Shown here: piece after piece, positions 1-6,985 of the stretch
Layout of the letters: every line of letters begins with the position of its first letter
Position numbering within the stretch: the first letter of the stretch is position 1
Origin: Clostridiales bacterium
GTDB taxonomy: Bacteria; Bacillota; Clostridia; Christensenellales; UBA3700
Assembly (NCBI GenBank): GCA_014799645.1
Contig: JAAVHQ010000027.1
Coordinates: 36,198-47,137 of the forward strand
Length of the DNA stretch: 10,940 nucleotides
Direction of reading: 5' to 3'
The notes under the pieces: generated by a model
What the model saw: only the letters and a program-made list of their open reading frames with translations
Databases searched by the model: none
Told to the model about the DNA's origin: nothing
Translations under genes and position numbers: made by a program

Positions 1-40
1 CCGTATCGTGTCGTACAATATCCTATCCATACCGCCTCAT

Positions 41-68
41 ATTATAAAGGCGACCCATTAAGGTCGCC
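41..68 (-). terminator. Rho-independent terminator of the rex-greA unit
   Basis: Read on the minus strand, a 7-bp GC-rich stem (GGCGACC pairing with GGTCGCC, positions 68-62 and 55-49) with a 6-nt loop is followed by a T-rich run (TTTATAAT, 48-41). It lies 22 nt past the greA stop codon, which is the expected place for the end of the rex-greA transcript. The U-tract is interrupted, so termination may be incomplete. Positions 1-40 beyond it show no recognisable feature. Confidence 0.75.
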
Positions 69-90
69 CTCTTGATTTGACTTGTTAAAA

Positions 91-564
91 TCAGTTGATA
101 GAAAGTATCTTTACCTTGTAGCTGTCGTCGCCCAAATCTACGGTGACTTCCGCGCCCTTCTTTTGATTGAGGAGAGCCTTTGCCAAAGGCGATTCGTTGC
201 TGATTTTGTTTTCGAGAATAGACGCTTCGGTCGTACCAACTATCGTGTATTCATACTCTTCTTTATCAGAATAGTCGTAAATCTTGACCTTGCAACCTGC
301 GATTACGACGTTTTGCTTGCCGTCAACGTCCTCGATAATAACCGCGTTGTCGATTTGGTCTTGAACGCTGATGATTTCCGACTCTACGTGAGCCTGATAG
401 TCCTTAGCGGCATCGTATTCGGCATTTTCGGACAAGTCGCCGAACTCTCTCGCTTGCTTAATCTTTTCGCTTGCTTCCTTTCTCTCTACGTTGATAAGAT
501 GATCAAGTTTCTTAACAAGATTGTCATATCCTTCTTTTGTCAAAACGTATTCTTTCTTTGCCAT
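91..564 (-). CDS. greA: Transcription elongation factor GreA
   Basis: GreA binds in the secondary channel of RNA polymerase and stimulates cleavage of backtracked transcripts, rescuing stalled elongation complexes. The 157-residue product has the normal family length. Residues 1 to about 75 form the N-terminal coiled coil, with the typical 'LTKEGYDNLVKKLDHL' opening and the acidic hairpin region 'AREFGDLSENAEYDAAKD' at about 39-56; its 'GDLSENAEYDAAK' signature is diagnostic. Residues from about 80 on form the FKBP-like C-terminal domain, ending with the usual 'ESPLAKALLNQKKGAEVTVDL' segment. The ATG is preceded by GGAGG with good spacing. It lies 40 nt downstream of rex on the same strand with no promoter visible between, so the two are probably co-transcribed. 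The identification is secure. Confidence 0.97.
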   Translation of the reverse strand: MAKKEYVLTKEGYDNLVKKLDHLINVERKEASEKIKQAREFGDLSENAEYDAAKDYQAHVESEIISVQDQIDNAVIIEDVDGKQNVVIAGCKVKIYDYSDKEEYEYTIVGTTEASILENKISNESPLAKALLNQKKGAEVTVDLGDDSYKVKILSIN

Positions 565-604
565 ATATCCTCCTGACCCTCAATGGGCATTTATGTCGTA
601 AAAT

Positions 605-1219
605 TTAATTTTTTCTGTTTTTGCTTCTATAACTCAGCACGTAAAGGCTTTCGCTCATAGATATATTTTCAAGCGTAATACCCTCTGGCACTTCCAACTC
701 GACGGGAGCAAAATTCCAAATGCTCTTCACTCCGCCCGCGATAAGCGCGTCTGCCACGCTCTTTGCCGAATCCTTTTGCGTCGCGATAACCGCTATGTCC
801 ACTTGATTTTGTTGAAGATAAGTCTTCAAGAAATCCATATCGTAGACCTTGATACCGTTGATAGACGAACATCTCGGGTCTATATCGAACAACGCTCTGA
901 CGTAAAAGCCGTCGTCCTTAAATCCCTTGTAGCCTGCGAGCGCTCTGCCTATATTGCCCGCTCCGACGATAATCATATCGTAGACTTTGTCAAGTCCCAA
1001 GATAGCGGCAAGTTCAATCTTCAACTTGCCCACGTCATAGCCGTAGCCTTGTTGACCGAAACCGCCGAAATTGCAAAGGTCTTGTCTTACTTGCGATGCT
1101 GTAATGCTCAGCGCGCTTGCGATTTTGGTGGAAGAAACGCGTTCGACACCGCCGTCGGCAAGTTGCTTGATAAACCTATAATAACGTGGCAATCTCTTTA
1201 TAACCGCTTCCGATATCAT
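605..1219 (-). CDS. rex: Redox-sensing transcriptional repressor Rex
   Basis: Rex is a dimeric repressor that binds DNA when the NADH/NAD+ ratio is low and releases it on NADH binding. It controls fermentation and anaerobic respiration genes. The 204-residue protein has an N-terminal winged helix (about 1-78), with the family hallmark 'SASQVRQDL..FG.FG..G.GY' seen here as 'TASQVRQDLCNFGGFGQQGYGY' split over residues 40-61. A Rossmann domain follows with the dinucleotide motif GAGNIGRAL (86-94), and 'FDIDP' (about 111-115) lies in the NADH-binding fold. The C-terminal domain-swap helix is present (about 187-200). The start ATG at 1219 has a GGGGGAG ribosome binding site 6 nt upstream. Greater than 30 bp upstream lies a sigma-A promoter. 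rex heads a two-gene unit with greA. I could not find a clean Rex operator of the TTGTGAA-type in its own promoter region. Confidence 0.97.
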   Translation of the reverse strand: MISEAVIKRLPRYYRFIKQLADGGVERVSSTKIASALSITASQVRQDLCNFGGFGQQGYGYDVGKLKIELAAILGLDKVYDMIIVGAGNIGRALAGYKGFKDDGFYVRALFDIDPRCSSINGIKVYDMDFLKTYLQQNQVDIAVIATQKDSAKSVADALIAGGVKSIWNFAPVELEVPEGITLENISMSESLYVLSYRSKNRKN

Positions 1220-1249
1220 CTGACGCTCCCCCTTTGCGTTTACTTTAAC

Positions 1250-1279
1250 ATTTTAATAAATTTATTCCCCTCTTGTCAA
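1250..1279 (-). promoter_or_regulatory. Predicted sigma-A promoter of rex-greA
   Basis: On the minus strand a perfect -35 box TTGACA (1279-1274) is separated by 18 bp from TAAAAT (1255-1250). With 17-bp spacing the -10 would be TTAAAA. The predicted transcription start is about 25 nt before the rex ATG, leaving room for the GGGGGAG ribosome binding site. No other promoter is visible before greA. Confidence 0.65.
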
Positions 1280-1292
1280 TAGTTTTACCTTA

Positions 1293-1322
1293 TTGTTGGG
1301 CAACAAATTGACAATTTGTCGC
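1293..1322. repeat. Two adjoining palindromes in the rex / small-gene spacer
   Basis: The spacer between two divergent genes carries two overlapping inverted repeats. The first is TTGTTG-GG-CAACAA (1293-1306). The second has arms GCAACAAATTG (1300-1310) and CAATTTGTCGC (1312-1322), matching in 10 of 11 positions around a single central base. They lie upstream of both predicted promoters (rex -35 at 1279 and the rightward -35 at 1339). They could be operator sites or a dispersed repeat, since the right arm recurs exactly in the tRNA-Asn terminator at 10811-10821. No run of T follows, so a terminator function is unlikely. Confidence 0.6.
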
Positions 1323-1338
1323 AAGGCGCGGAGTTTAC

Positions 1339-1366
1339 TTGACACAAAACGCGAGCGCGGTATATG
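1339..1366 (+). promoter_or_regulatory. Predicted promoter of the small conserved gene
   Basis: A perfect TTGACA (1339-1344) is followed after 16 bp by TATATG (1361-1366); an alternative -10 is TATGCT (1363-1368) with 18-bp spacing. The predicted start of transcription falls at about 1372-1375, practically on the ATG at 1375. The TTG inside this -35 box can also be read in frame as a start codon 12 codons upstream, but it has no ribosome binding site. Confidence 0.45.
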
Positions 1367-1374
1367 CTTTATAT

Positions 1375-1632
1375 ATGAAAATTTGGGCAAGACTTATGAA
1401 AGACGACAAAATAGCGAAAGATATGATTTACGTATCTCCGCTCCCTCTCTCGGAAGGCAATTACGAATTGTGGCTGAGAGATATTTGTCACGAGCTTGAC
1501 GCGCCCAATCCCGTGCTACTAAATCAGCATTACAAAAACTTCGTCAATTTTCACAACACGAAATTCCGTCAAGACGACTTTGTCGAAACGCTTGATTGCG
1601 ATATGCTTGTAATCGAAGATTGCAAGGAATAA
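1375..1632 (+). CDS. Small conserved protein of unknown function
   Basis: An 85-residue soluble protein beginning MKIWARLMKD. I chose this ATG because similar small clostridial proteins, as I recall them, open with M-[RK]-x-W-x-[KR]-x-x-K-D and run to an acidic end with 'F..DSFIE..DFDYLEI'. Here the matching part is 'TKFRQDDFVETLDCDMLVIED' split over about residues 60-81. No function is known to me for that family, and the recognition is from memory rather than a search. There is no signal peptide, membrane segment or nucleotide-binding motif; the composition is mixed, with two tryptophans and several cysteines. No Shine-Dalgarno sequence precedes the ATG, and the predicted promoter sits directly before it. 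A TTG start at 1339 would give 97 residues. The gene is convergent with the GH51 gene, with only 4 nt between the stop codons. Confidence 0.7.
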   Translation: MKIWARLMKDDKIAKDMIYVSPLPLSEGNYELWLRDICHELDAPNPVLLNQHYKNFVNFHNTKFRQDDFVETLDCDMLVIEDCKE

Positions 1633-1636
1633 TCTA

Positions 1637-3952
1637 TCAGCGAATCGACCTCTTCGCTCTCTTTTTGAGCAATACCACGAGTACTGTTATCGCTACCGCA
1701 ATAAGTACGACAACAGCCGTTACGCCCAAAACTACCGCAAGTTCCGGCACTACGAAGAATTTAGTATACTCTGTCACTTCTTGATGCATATTTGCAGGAA
1801 GTTCGGGTAAATTGTATGCGTTCGAACCGTCGTTTTCGCCGTAGTAAATTCTAATCACGTTGATACTTTCGCCGTTGATTGTCGTATTAACGTTACTTCC
1901 CGAAATTTCGCAATCTACTTGATACGGAATTACCGTAGTAGACTCCAAGTCGTTGCACGCCGCTCTAACTCCGCTCATATATTGCATCGAACTTGCGTTG
2001 AGACTTCCAAAGCCGTCGAAATCAAGAGAAATCTTTATATCTTTCTTGTTGACGTTGACGAGTTTTACGTAGATGACTTGCTCTTCCTCGTCTACCGAAG
2101 TGGACGTATAAATTCCCTTTGCGTCGATACCGGAATCGATATATCTGCTACCAGTATTGTTTGCGAAAAGCATTTGATTGAAATAGTTGGGCGTGAGTAC
2201 GATATTTTGAGAATCGAACCATATCATATTGATATTCCAACACTGCGCGTCTATCTTCGCGAACGTCGGCGCATAAGACGCCATTTTGACCAAGTCGCCG
2301 TTGCGTTCCAAAGAAGTCAAATACCCCGCTTCTTCGATTGCCGACCACATATTGTTTTGCGTCCAATACTTGCCGATACCCCACGCGCTTGCCGCATACT
2401 CGCCGACAAAGACAGTTGCGCCCGTGCGCTCGTATTTGTCGTATCTGTCGTTGTTTTTGAAAAGTTTGTTTTGAGAAGTATAATAGTGCTCGTCAACGAG
2501 CGTATCGGTATACTTTTCGTTGATAACTCGCCACGAATCTTCGTAACGCTCTCCGCTGAATTGATAAGATGCTGAAGAGATGATTTGGATATTATCATAG
2601 CCGTGATTTTTGCAGTACTCTTTGACCGCGTTGTAAAGCGCGTCGAAGTTGCGCCAATAGAGTTCTCCCCAGTTCTCGTTGCCAAGTCCTATGTATTCCA
2701 TATTGAATGGTTCGGGATGACCGTTTGCGATACGCTTTTGTACCCACTCGTTGGAAAGGTCTGTTCCGTTTGCGTATTCGATAAGGTCGAATATATCTTG
2801 CGTATACGCTTCAAACTCTGGCGTACCGGGTTTGAGAGCAAATTTGTCAAGATATTCTTCCCACTGCTGCTGGGTTATCTTGCCGTTTTTATAGTCTTTT
2901 GACGTTTGGTTGTAAGTCTTTTGATTGTCTTTCATTTGGAATTGACATATCATACCAACGTTGAGAATAGGCAACGGCTTTGCTCCCAAGTCCTCGCAAA
3001 GTTGGAAATACTCGTGATAGCCGAGAGCGAACGTGTTGTTGTAATATCTTCCGTTCTCGTCCTCGCGCCAAATGTTGTGGTATTGCTCGCGCTCTTCAAG
3101 CGGTCCTATAGTCTTTTTCCAATCGAAAAGATGCGCGAAAGTATCGCCTTCGGCAAGACAACCGCCGGGGAATCTGATAAACGCAGGCGAAAGATTGTCA
3201 AGCGCGTCGTAGAGGTCTTGTCTTAGACTTACGTACTTCCACTCCTCTTTGTCGTAACCGTAAGAATCTTGAGGTATTAATGACACGAAGTCCACGTCAA
3301 GCGCGCCGTTGCCCTCAATCGCAATTACAAGACTTCCGTCTTCGGTAGCGTTGGACGTCAAAACCGTTTCTAATTTCGTCCACTCGCCTACGTTTGCCCC
3401 CGATAAATCCAATTCGACTTTCTCGGTATTCGAAGCCGACTTCAACTGCGCGAATATTTTACCCTCGAATCCGTTCTTGCGAACGTAGAGCGAAACGTCG
3501 TAATTTACGTCCTTATGGAAGCCCATATCCGCGGTGTTCATTTTCTCTTCGTTGTAATTCTTTGTCAACGTGTCGTAGAATTCCACAAAGCCTAAATTTT
3601 CGAGCAAGACTTCGCCGTCCGCGTTAATTCTCAAAAACGATTTATTGTTATCGTTCATTCCGCCTTCATCGCTTACTTGAATATCGCTGCCCGTCAAATT
3701 CCAATATGCAGTCTGCTTTGCGTCGTACTCGAAACTTCCGTTGTTGACGAGGTTGGAAATCAAACCGCCGTCGCCCGCAAAGGAAATGTCTTCAAGAAAA
3801 AGTCCGTACATAGTGTCGGCAATTTCTACGCCCATATTGTCTTTGGATATTGTTGCGGAAATGGAATTGGGCGCGGAACACGCGCAAAATGCAAATACGC
3901 ACGATATCGCAACCACCATAGCAATAAATATAAACATTCTTTTTCTATTCAT
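1637..3952 (-). CDS. Exported, membrane-anchored GH51 alpha-L-arabinofuranosidase
   Basis: This enzyme should release terminal alpha-L-arabinofuranosyl residues from arabinan or arabinoxylan at the cell surface. Residues 1-25 are a signal sequence (MNRKRM, hydrophobic core, then FCAC), with C25 a possible though non-ideal lipobox cysteine. 'GLFLEDISFAGDGG' (50-63) is the GH51 opening. Residues about 75-225 resemble a carbohydrate-binding jelly-roll inserted before the TIM barrel, as in the CBM4/9-containing GH51 group. The barrel shows 'FIRFPGGCLAEGD' (258-270), the acid/base in GNENW (E426), DEHYY (488-491) and the nucleophile in VGEYA (E518). A C-terminal beta domain follows to about 705. 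Residues about 733-762 form one transmembrane helix followed by KKRAKR, so the protein is anchored at its C-terminus with the catalytic part outside. The ATG has GGAGG 6 nt upstream. It lies 20 nt after the permease gene. No terminator is visible at its 3' end. Confidence 0.92.
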   Translation of the reverse strand: MNRKRMFIFIAMVVAISCVFAFCACSAPNSISATISKDNMGVEIADTMYGLFLEDISFAGDGGLISNLVNNGSFEYDAKQTAYWNLTGSDIQVSDEGGMNDNNKSFLRINADGEVLLENLGFVEFYDTLTKNYNEEKMNTADMGFHKDVNYDVSLYVRKNGFEGKIFAQLKSASNTEKVELDLSGANVGEWTKLETVLTSNATEDGSLVIAIEGNGALDVDFVSLIPQDSYGYDKEEWKYVSLRQDLYDALDNLSPAFIRFPGGCLAEGDTFAHLFDWKKTIGPLEEREQYHNIWREDENGRYYNNTFALGYHEYFQLCEDLGAKPLPILNVGMICQFQMKDNQKTYNQTSKDYKNGKITQQQWEEYLDKFALKPGTPEFEAYTQDIFDLIEYANGTDLSNEWVQKRIANGHPEPFNMEYIGLGNENWGELYWRNFDALYNAVKEYCKNHGYDNIQIISSASYQFSGERYEDSWRVINEKYTDTLVDEHYYTSQNKLFKNNDRYDKYERTGATVFVGEYAASAWGIGKYWTQNNMWSAIEEAGYLTSLERNGDLVKMASYAPTFAKIDAQCWNINMIWFDSQNIVLTPNYFNQMLFANNTGSRYIDSGIDAKGIYTSTSVDEEEQVIYVKLVNVNKKDIKISLDFDGFGSLNASSMQYMSGVRAACNDLESTTVIPYQVDCEISGSNVNTTINGESINVIRIYYGENDGSNAYNLPELPANMHQEVTEYTKFFVVPELAVVLGVTAVVVLIAVAITVLVVLLKKRAKRSIR

Positions 3953-3972
3953 AATTTCCTCCGTGGGTAAAT

Positions 3973-4881
3973 TTATTTTGTTTGTTTTTTGCGTTTTTTG
4001 AATTTAATATTGAGCAGGATAAAGATTGCTACCAAAACGAGGATGGAAATAATCAATATCCAAAACATTCCGCCTACCGACACTTTGTTGTCGAAAAAGT
4101 AAATATTGCAATCGAGCGAATCTTTGATTTTATCTAAGATATCGGACGGAACGCCCATATCCGTCAATTCTCTATACACGCCGTTTAGCGAATGATTGCG
4201 TATAAGCGAAGTGCCGTAAGTCCCCGGTAAGAAGGAAAGGAAATTTTGAAGTCCTTTTCCATACTGCGAAATAGGCATATACGCTCCGCAAATAAATCCG
4301 TAACCTGCGCTGACGATTGTGCCTACCGCGGACATTTGTCCTTGCGAGGATAAGAAATTATTGATTATCGACGACAAAGCCGTGCCGAAAAGCGAGAGTA
4401 AAATTACGTCGAGTATTACCAAGAATACGTCTCCCGCGCTCATGTACCAACCTACGCAAGCGAGATAAATCATACCGAGTACCAACGCGATAAAACATAT
4501 CAAGAGCGTAGATACGAGCGTCGCGACGTAATAGGAAAGCGCTAAGGTGGACTTGTCGACAGGCGCAATCAAAAAGTCGTGAATACTTCCCTTCGCCTTA
4601 TCTTGCACCATTATCATATTTGATGAGAACGCAACCGTGATACAGCATACCGCCAAGAGCGCGGACAACAATTCTCCGCCGACAAAGCCGTTGACAAGTT
4701 TGTCGTCTACCGGCATACTTTCGGGGAAACCTGAAAGAAAACTTTCCTTGTATACTCTGCTAAGGAAGGTCGCGTAAAGTACTAGCAAGATTATTGGAGT
4801 AATCAGCGATGCGAAAAACATTCCTTTATCTTTGAAAAACAACTTGATATTTCTCTTTGTCAACGCCAAGAACTTATTCAT
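3973..4881 (-). CDS. ABC-2 type transporter permease
   Basis: A 302-residue membrane protein that should form the channel of an ABC-2 type exporter with the ATPase encoded just upstream. About six hydrophobic segments can be seen: roughly residues 20-42, 68-92, 114-137, 150-172, 182-203 and 270-292. A large extracellular loop lies between the first two and another before the last. The N-terminal 'ALTKRNIKLFFKDKGMFFASLITP' is typical of ABC-2 permeases, where a short amphipathic helix precedes TM1. The conserved region 'QDKAKGSIHDFLIAPVDKSTLALSYYVATL' after TM2 is also characteristic. The C-terminus is strongly basic (KFKKRKKQTK) and cytoplasmic. Its start overlaps the ATPase stop by 8 bp, indicating translational coupling. 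The substrate cannot be told; relatives export drugs, peptides, lantibiotics or polysaccharide. Confidence 0.92.
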   Translation of the reverse strand: MNKFLALTKRNIKLFFKDKGMFFASLITPIILLVLYATFLSRVYKESFLSGFPESMPVDDKLVNGFVGGELLSALLAVCCITVAFSSNMIMVQDKAKGSIHDFLIAPVDKSTLALSYYVATLVSTLLICFIALVLGMIYLACVGWYMSAGDVFLVILDVILLSLFGTALSSIINNFLSSQGQMSAVGTIVSAGYGFICGAYMPISQYGKGLQNFLSFLPGTYGTSLIRNHSLNGVYRELTDMGVPSDILDKIKDSLDCNIYFFDNKVSVGGMFWILIISILVLVAIFILLNIKFKKRKKQTK

Positions 4882-5806
4882 TTTGCTCTCCTCCCGTCAA
4901 TTTTTTACCTGTCACGGAAAGGAATACGTCGTCCATCTTGCCTTTGACGACTTCATAGTCTTCGAATATATCGGGATAGCGCACAATCAACTCGGTCGCT
5001 TTCTTCGTGTCGGGTAAGCCTATGCGATAGCCGTCCGCCACCTTTTCGTATTCAAGACACAAAGACTTGACTTTCTCTTCGTCAGTCCCGTAAATCGTAA
5101 CGAAATCGCCCGTATATTTGTTTTTAAGTTCTAAGGGCGTACCTTCGGCGACAATATGCCCGCTGTCGATAATTACGACGTAATCGGCTTCCGCCGCCTC
5201 TTCCATATAGTGCGTGGTCAAAAATACCGTCAAGCCGTCTTTTTCTCTAAGACTTGATATGACTTGCCAAAGCGTCTTTCTCGTCTGCGGGTCAAGTCCT
5301 GTGGTAGGCTCGTCCAAAATAAGTATCTTGGGATGATGCAACAACGCTCTCGCAATATCCACTCTTCTGCGCTGCCCGCCCGAGAGTTTTCCAAGCGGGC
5401 GTTTGAGTAAGGACGGTATATCCAAAAGCGCGTCCAACTCTTTAATTCGCTTTGCAAACTTCTCTCCCGTAATTCCGTAAAGCGCGGCTCTGCTTTGCAA
5501 ATTATCTTTTACGCTCAACGCTTTGTCAAGCGCGCAGTTTTGGAACACAACTCCCAAATCTTTCTTTACCGAAAGACCTTGCGATTCCAAATCCTCGCCG
5601 TTTATCTTCACGCTTCCGCTATCCTTTTTGAGCCTATCGCAAATGATTGAAATCGTGGTACTTTTACCTGCGCCGTTTATACCTAGGAATGCAAACAATT
5701 CTCCTTTCTTGACGCAAAAACTCAAATCAACTACCGCTTTCACGTCCTTAAAGGATTTGTAAAGATGACTTATCTCTATTATGTTTTGTCCGTTTTCTCT
5801 TTCCAT
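4874..5806 (-). CDS. ABC-2 transporter ATP-binding protein
   Basis: A 310-residue ATPase that powers the neighbouring permease. The nucleotide-binding domain shows Walker A GINGAGKST (42-50), the Q-loop glutamine (Q89), the signature LSGGQRRRV (141-149), Walker B ILILDEP (161-167, catalytic E166) and the switch histidine in TTH (H199). The C-terminal extension (about 225-310) matches the extra domain found in drug- and antibiotic-type ABC-2 ATPases (CcmA/DrrA-like). The ATG at 5806 has an AGGAAG ribosome binding site. It is the first gene of a unit with the permease and probably GH51, reading from a promoter just after alr. No two-component system or lantibiotic gene is nearby that would fix the substrate. 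Confidence 0.95.
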   Translation of the reverse strand: MERENGQNIIEISHLYKSFKDVKAVVDLSFCVKKGELFAFLGINGAGKSTTISIICDRLKKDSGSVKINGEDLESQGLSVKKDLGVVFQNCALDKALSVKDNLQSRAALYGITGEKFAKRIKELDALLDIPSLLKRPLGKLSGGQRRRVDIARALLHHPKILILDEPTTGLDPQTRKTLWQVISSLREKDGLTVFLTTHYMEEAAEADYVVIIDSGHIVAEGTPLELKNKYTGDFVTIYGTDEEKVKSLCLEYEKVADGYRIGLPDTKKATELIVRYPDIFEDYEVVKGKMDDVFLSVTGKKLTGGEQNE

Positions 5807-5838
5807 TGCTCTTCCTGATAAGATTGCTTGTCCGTTTA

Positions 5839-5867
5839 ATTATAGCATTTCGCAGGTAAAAATGCAA
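5839..5867 (-). promoter_or_regulatory. Predicted promoter of the ABC-GH51 unit
   Basis: On the minus strand, TTGCAT (5867-5862), 17 bp, then a perfect TATAAT (5844-5839). It starts three bases after the alr stop codon and precedes the ATPase ATG by about 33 nt. The -35 box is imperfect (3 of 6). No terminator separates alr from this promoter, so readthrough from the dat-alr unit is also possible. Confidence 0.6.
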
Positions 5868-5869
5868 CG

Positions 5870-6985
5870 CTATCGCAAATAAATTCTCTTGACCCTTTGA
5901 GATATCGAGCATACTATTTCGTAGTTGATTGTATCAGCGCGCTTTGCGATTTGCTCCGCCGATATTCTTTCGCCGTCCTGCTCGCCGATAAGTATTACGT
6001 CATCATATAGACTTACCCCGTCAATATCGCTTACGTCGACCATCATTTGGTCCATACAGATTCTACCGACGATAGGCGCGCGCTTGCCTTTGATAAGAAC
6101 GTGAAACTTGCTTGAGAGTACTCTCGGATAGCCGTCAGCGTATCCTATCGGCAAAGTGGCGATTATTCTCTCTTCTTTTGCAACGTACGTCCGACCGTAA
6201 CTCACGCCCTCGCCCTTTTTCAATTTCTTGATATGCGCTACGCTCGTATGCCAACTTAGCGCAGGTTTCAAGGGCAGCGAACCGCCCACACTTGACGAAG
6301 GGTCTAGTCCGTAAAGCGCAATACCCGCTCGCGACATAGAATACTGTCCTTTGCCGTACAAAATGCCCGCGCTGTTGCAAGCGTGAACAAGCGGAATATC
6401 AATGTTAGAATTTTTCAAATAATCGAGAAAATCGTCAAATCTTTCTTTTTGCAATTCGCTGTAATTATTGCCCTCTTCGTCGGCGCAAGCGAAGTGCGTA
6501 AATATACCCTCGACGGATAAGTTTTTAAGACAAAATACTTGTCTTGCCAAGTCCTTCTCGTCAGGTAAAAAACCTATCCTGCCCATACCGCTATCGACGG
6601 CAATATGGACTTTTGCCTTGACGTTTTTCTCTTTGCAAAAACTATTCAATAGCATTGCGCTTTGAATTGAAAAGACCGTCGCTTGTAAATCGTAATCAAT
6701 GAGTTTTTGATAATCGCAAGGGGGCGTATTACCCAAAATCAGTATTGGGAGAAAAATGCCGTTTTCTCTCAATTCCACTCCCTCGTCATCAGTCGCAACA
6801 CCGAAGTAATCCGCAGCATCTTCGCACACTTTCGCCACTTCTACCGCGCCGTGTCCGTAAGCGTTCGCCTTTACCACGCACATAAGTTTTTCACCGCTTG
6901 CCAACTTGGATTTGATTGTCTGTACGTTGTGTCGCAAAGCGTCGCAATCTATAAGGCAATAAGAGCGCATAGTCCTATCAATCAT
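5870..6985 (-). CDS. alr: Alanine racemase (PLP-dependent)
   Basis: Alr interconverts L- and D-alanine, supplying D-Ala for the peptidoglycan stem peptide. The 371-residue product (from the ATG at 6985) matches the family length. The PLP-binding motif 'VVKANAYGHG' places the catalytic lysine at K39; the second catalytic residue is the tyrosine in 'GVSYGRTY' (Y263). Phosphate- and carboxylate-binding features 'GMGRIGF' (R136) and 'SRAGIALYG' are present, as is 'GRICMDQMMVD' (M311), where substrate carboxylate is bound in characterised enzymes. The start is uncertain: ATG 6985 overlaps the dat stop by 8 bp, ATG 6970 (MRSYCLID) fits the family N-terminus equally well, and neither has a strong ribosome binding site, so translation is probably coupled to dat. 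A TTG further upstream (7018) is less likely. Confidence 0.96.
   Translation of the reverse strand: MIDRTMRSYCLIDCDALRHNVQTIKSKLASGEKLMCVVKANAYGHGAVEVAKVCEDAADYFGVATDDEGVELRENGIFLPILILGNTPPCDYQKLIDYDLQATVFSIQSAMLLNSFCKEKNVKAKVHIAVDSGMGRIGFLPDEKDLARQVFCLKNLSVEGIFTHFACADEEGNNYSELQKERFDDFLDYLKNSNIDIPLVHACNSAGILYGKGQYSMSRAGIALYGLDPSSSVGGSLPLKPALSWHTSVAHIKKLKKGEGVSYGRTYVAKEERIIATLPIGYADGYPRVLSSKFHVLIKGKRAPIVGRICMDQMMVDVSDIDGVSLYDDVILIGEQDGERISAEQIAKRADTINYEIVCSISQRVKRIYLR

Noticed and set aside
82..576. Long plus-strand reading frame opposite greA
   Set aside because: It is the antisense of a certain greA gene, has no ribosome binding site and no recognisable domain.
776..1282. Plus-strand reading frame opposite rex
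   Set aside because: Shadow of rex; it runs through the rex promoter and has no family resemblance.
1273..1306. Rex operator in the rex promoter region
   Set aside because: TTGTTG-GG-CAACAA is palindromic but its half-site spacing does not fit the 18-bp TTGTGAA-N4-TTCACAA type, and no better match was found; kept only as a repeat.
1919..2575. 218-codon plus-strand frame and others opposite GH51
   Set aside because: They lie wholly inside a GH51 gene with intact catalytic motifs; their composition reflects its codon bias.
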